A stretch of 7,824 bases of DNA from Propionibacteriaceae bacterium (GTDB lineage Bacteria > Actinomycetota > Actinomycetes > Propionibacteriales > Propionibacteriaceae), in contig PMBM01000022.1 in assembly GCA_003153855.1 (NCBI GenBank), positions 9,568 through 17,391 of the forward strand. The letters are read 5' to 3'. The notes below the pieces were generated by a model. The model was not told the origin of the DNA, did no database searches, and saw only the letters and a list, made by a program, of their open reading frames with translations. How positions within the stretch are numbered: the stretch's first letter is position 1; every line of letters begins with the position of its first letter. The position numbers and the translations under genes are program-made. Of the stretch, positions 7,618 to 7,824 are shown in pieces.

Positions 7618-7675
7618 GCGTCCGCGGAGCGGGTCCACGAGGACGTACCGACGCACCCTGTGGAACGATGTGCCG
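7618..7675. other. Gap between the LAL regulator and argS, no terminator seen
   Basis: These 58 nt hold no strong hairpin or T-tract on the plus strand. The only foldable elements are an 8-bp palindrome TCCGCGGA (7621-7628) and a 4-bp GTCC/GGAC pair (7633-7644), too weak for a terminator. Read-through from the regulator into argS is therefore possible. I could not identify an argS promoter with confidence. Confidence 0.4.
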
Positions 7676-7824
7676 GTGCTGTCGCTGATCGGGAAACTCA
7701 CGGAACGCTTCGAAACCGCCGCGGGGACCGACCCTGAGCTGCGACCCTCGACCAAACCCCAGTTCGGGCACTTCCAGTCCAACGTCGCCCTCCGGCTCGC
7801 GAAGGACCAGGGACGATCCCCCCG
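7676..7824 (+). CDS. argS: Arginyl-tRNA synthetase, N-terminal part (runs off right edge)
   Basis: Class I enzyme that charges tRNA-Arg with arginine in the cytoplasm. Only 49 codons are present, all in the N-terminal additional domain that contacts the tRNA. The stretch LRPSTKPQFGHFQSNVALRL followed by AKDQGRSP matches the conserved start of bacterial ArgRS (recalled E. coli counterpart [21 protein letters not shown]). The catalytic HIGH and KMSKS-region motifs lie beyond the window. No in-frame ATG is available: GTG at 7676 gives VLSLIGKLTERFE, and GTG at 7670 would add two residues. GGAA at 7662-7665 is a weak ribosome site that fits 7676 somewhat better. In many actinobacteria argS heads a lysA-hom-thr cluster, which cannot be checked here. 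Family call is strong despite truncation; the start is uncertain by two codons. Confidence 0.88.
   Translation, partial: MLSLIGKLTERFETAAGTDPELRPSTKPQFGHFQSNVALRLAKDQGRSP

Noticed and set aside
7618..7675. Possible terminator after the LAL regulator
   Set aside because: Stems of only 4-5 bp and no T-run; not enough to call.
6304..7782. 492-codon minus-strand frame opposite the LAL regulator and argS start
   Set aside because: Crosses two well-supported plus-strand genes and has no recognisable protein content.

Overview
The window is GC-rich, uses GTG as well as ATG starts, and has dense codon bias that opens long shadow frames on the opposite strand. Together with a large LuxR-type (LAL) ATPase regulator next to argS, this points to a high-GC Actinomycetota chromosome, possibly Propionibacteriales/Nocardioidaceae (inferred from gene style, not proven). 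It reads as ordinary chromosome: no transposase, integrase, CRISPR, tRNA or rRNA is visible.

Layout. Positions 1-4154, minus strand, hold a branched-chain (or related hydrophobic) amino-acid ABC importer in the order substrate-binding lipoprotein (4154-2946), LivH permease (2859-1900), LivM permease (1903-155) and LivG ATPase (158 to beyond the left edge). The livH/livM and livM/livG junctions are 4-nt ATGA overlaps. The binding-protein gene is separated from livH by 86 nt containing a perfect 13-bp hairpin. Positions 4155-4477 form a divergent intergenic region with a local AT-rich dip and a perfect 16-bp palindrome. On the plus strand follow a possible small 69-aa gene (4478-4687), a 962-aa LAL-type ATPase/LuxR regulator (4729-7617), and the start of argS (arginyl-tRNA synthetase, 7676 to the right edge).

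How the genes fit together. The lipoprotein captures the ligand outside the membrane, LivH and LivM form the channel, and LivG (with a presumed LivF beyond the left edge) hydrolyses ATP. The hairpin after the binding-protein gene probably lets that mRNA accumulate above the permease mRNA. The LAL regulator is divergent from the importer, so it could control it, but nothing in the sequence proves this. I see no clearly new system. The items most worth checking are the small ORF, the 16-bp palindrome, the intercistronic hairpin and the enlarged LivM N-terminus.
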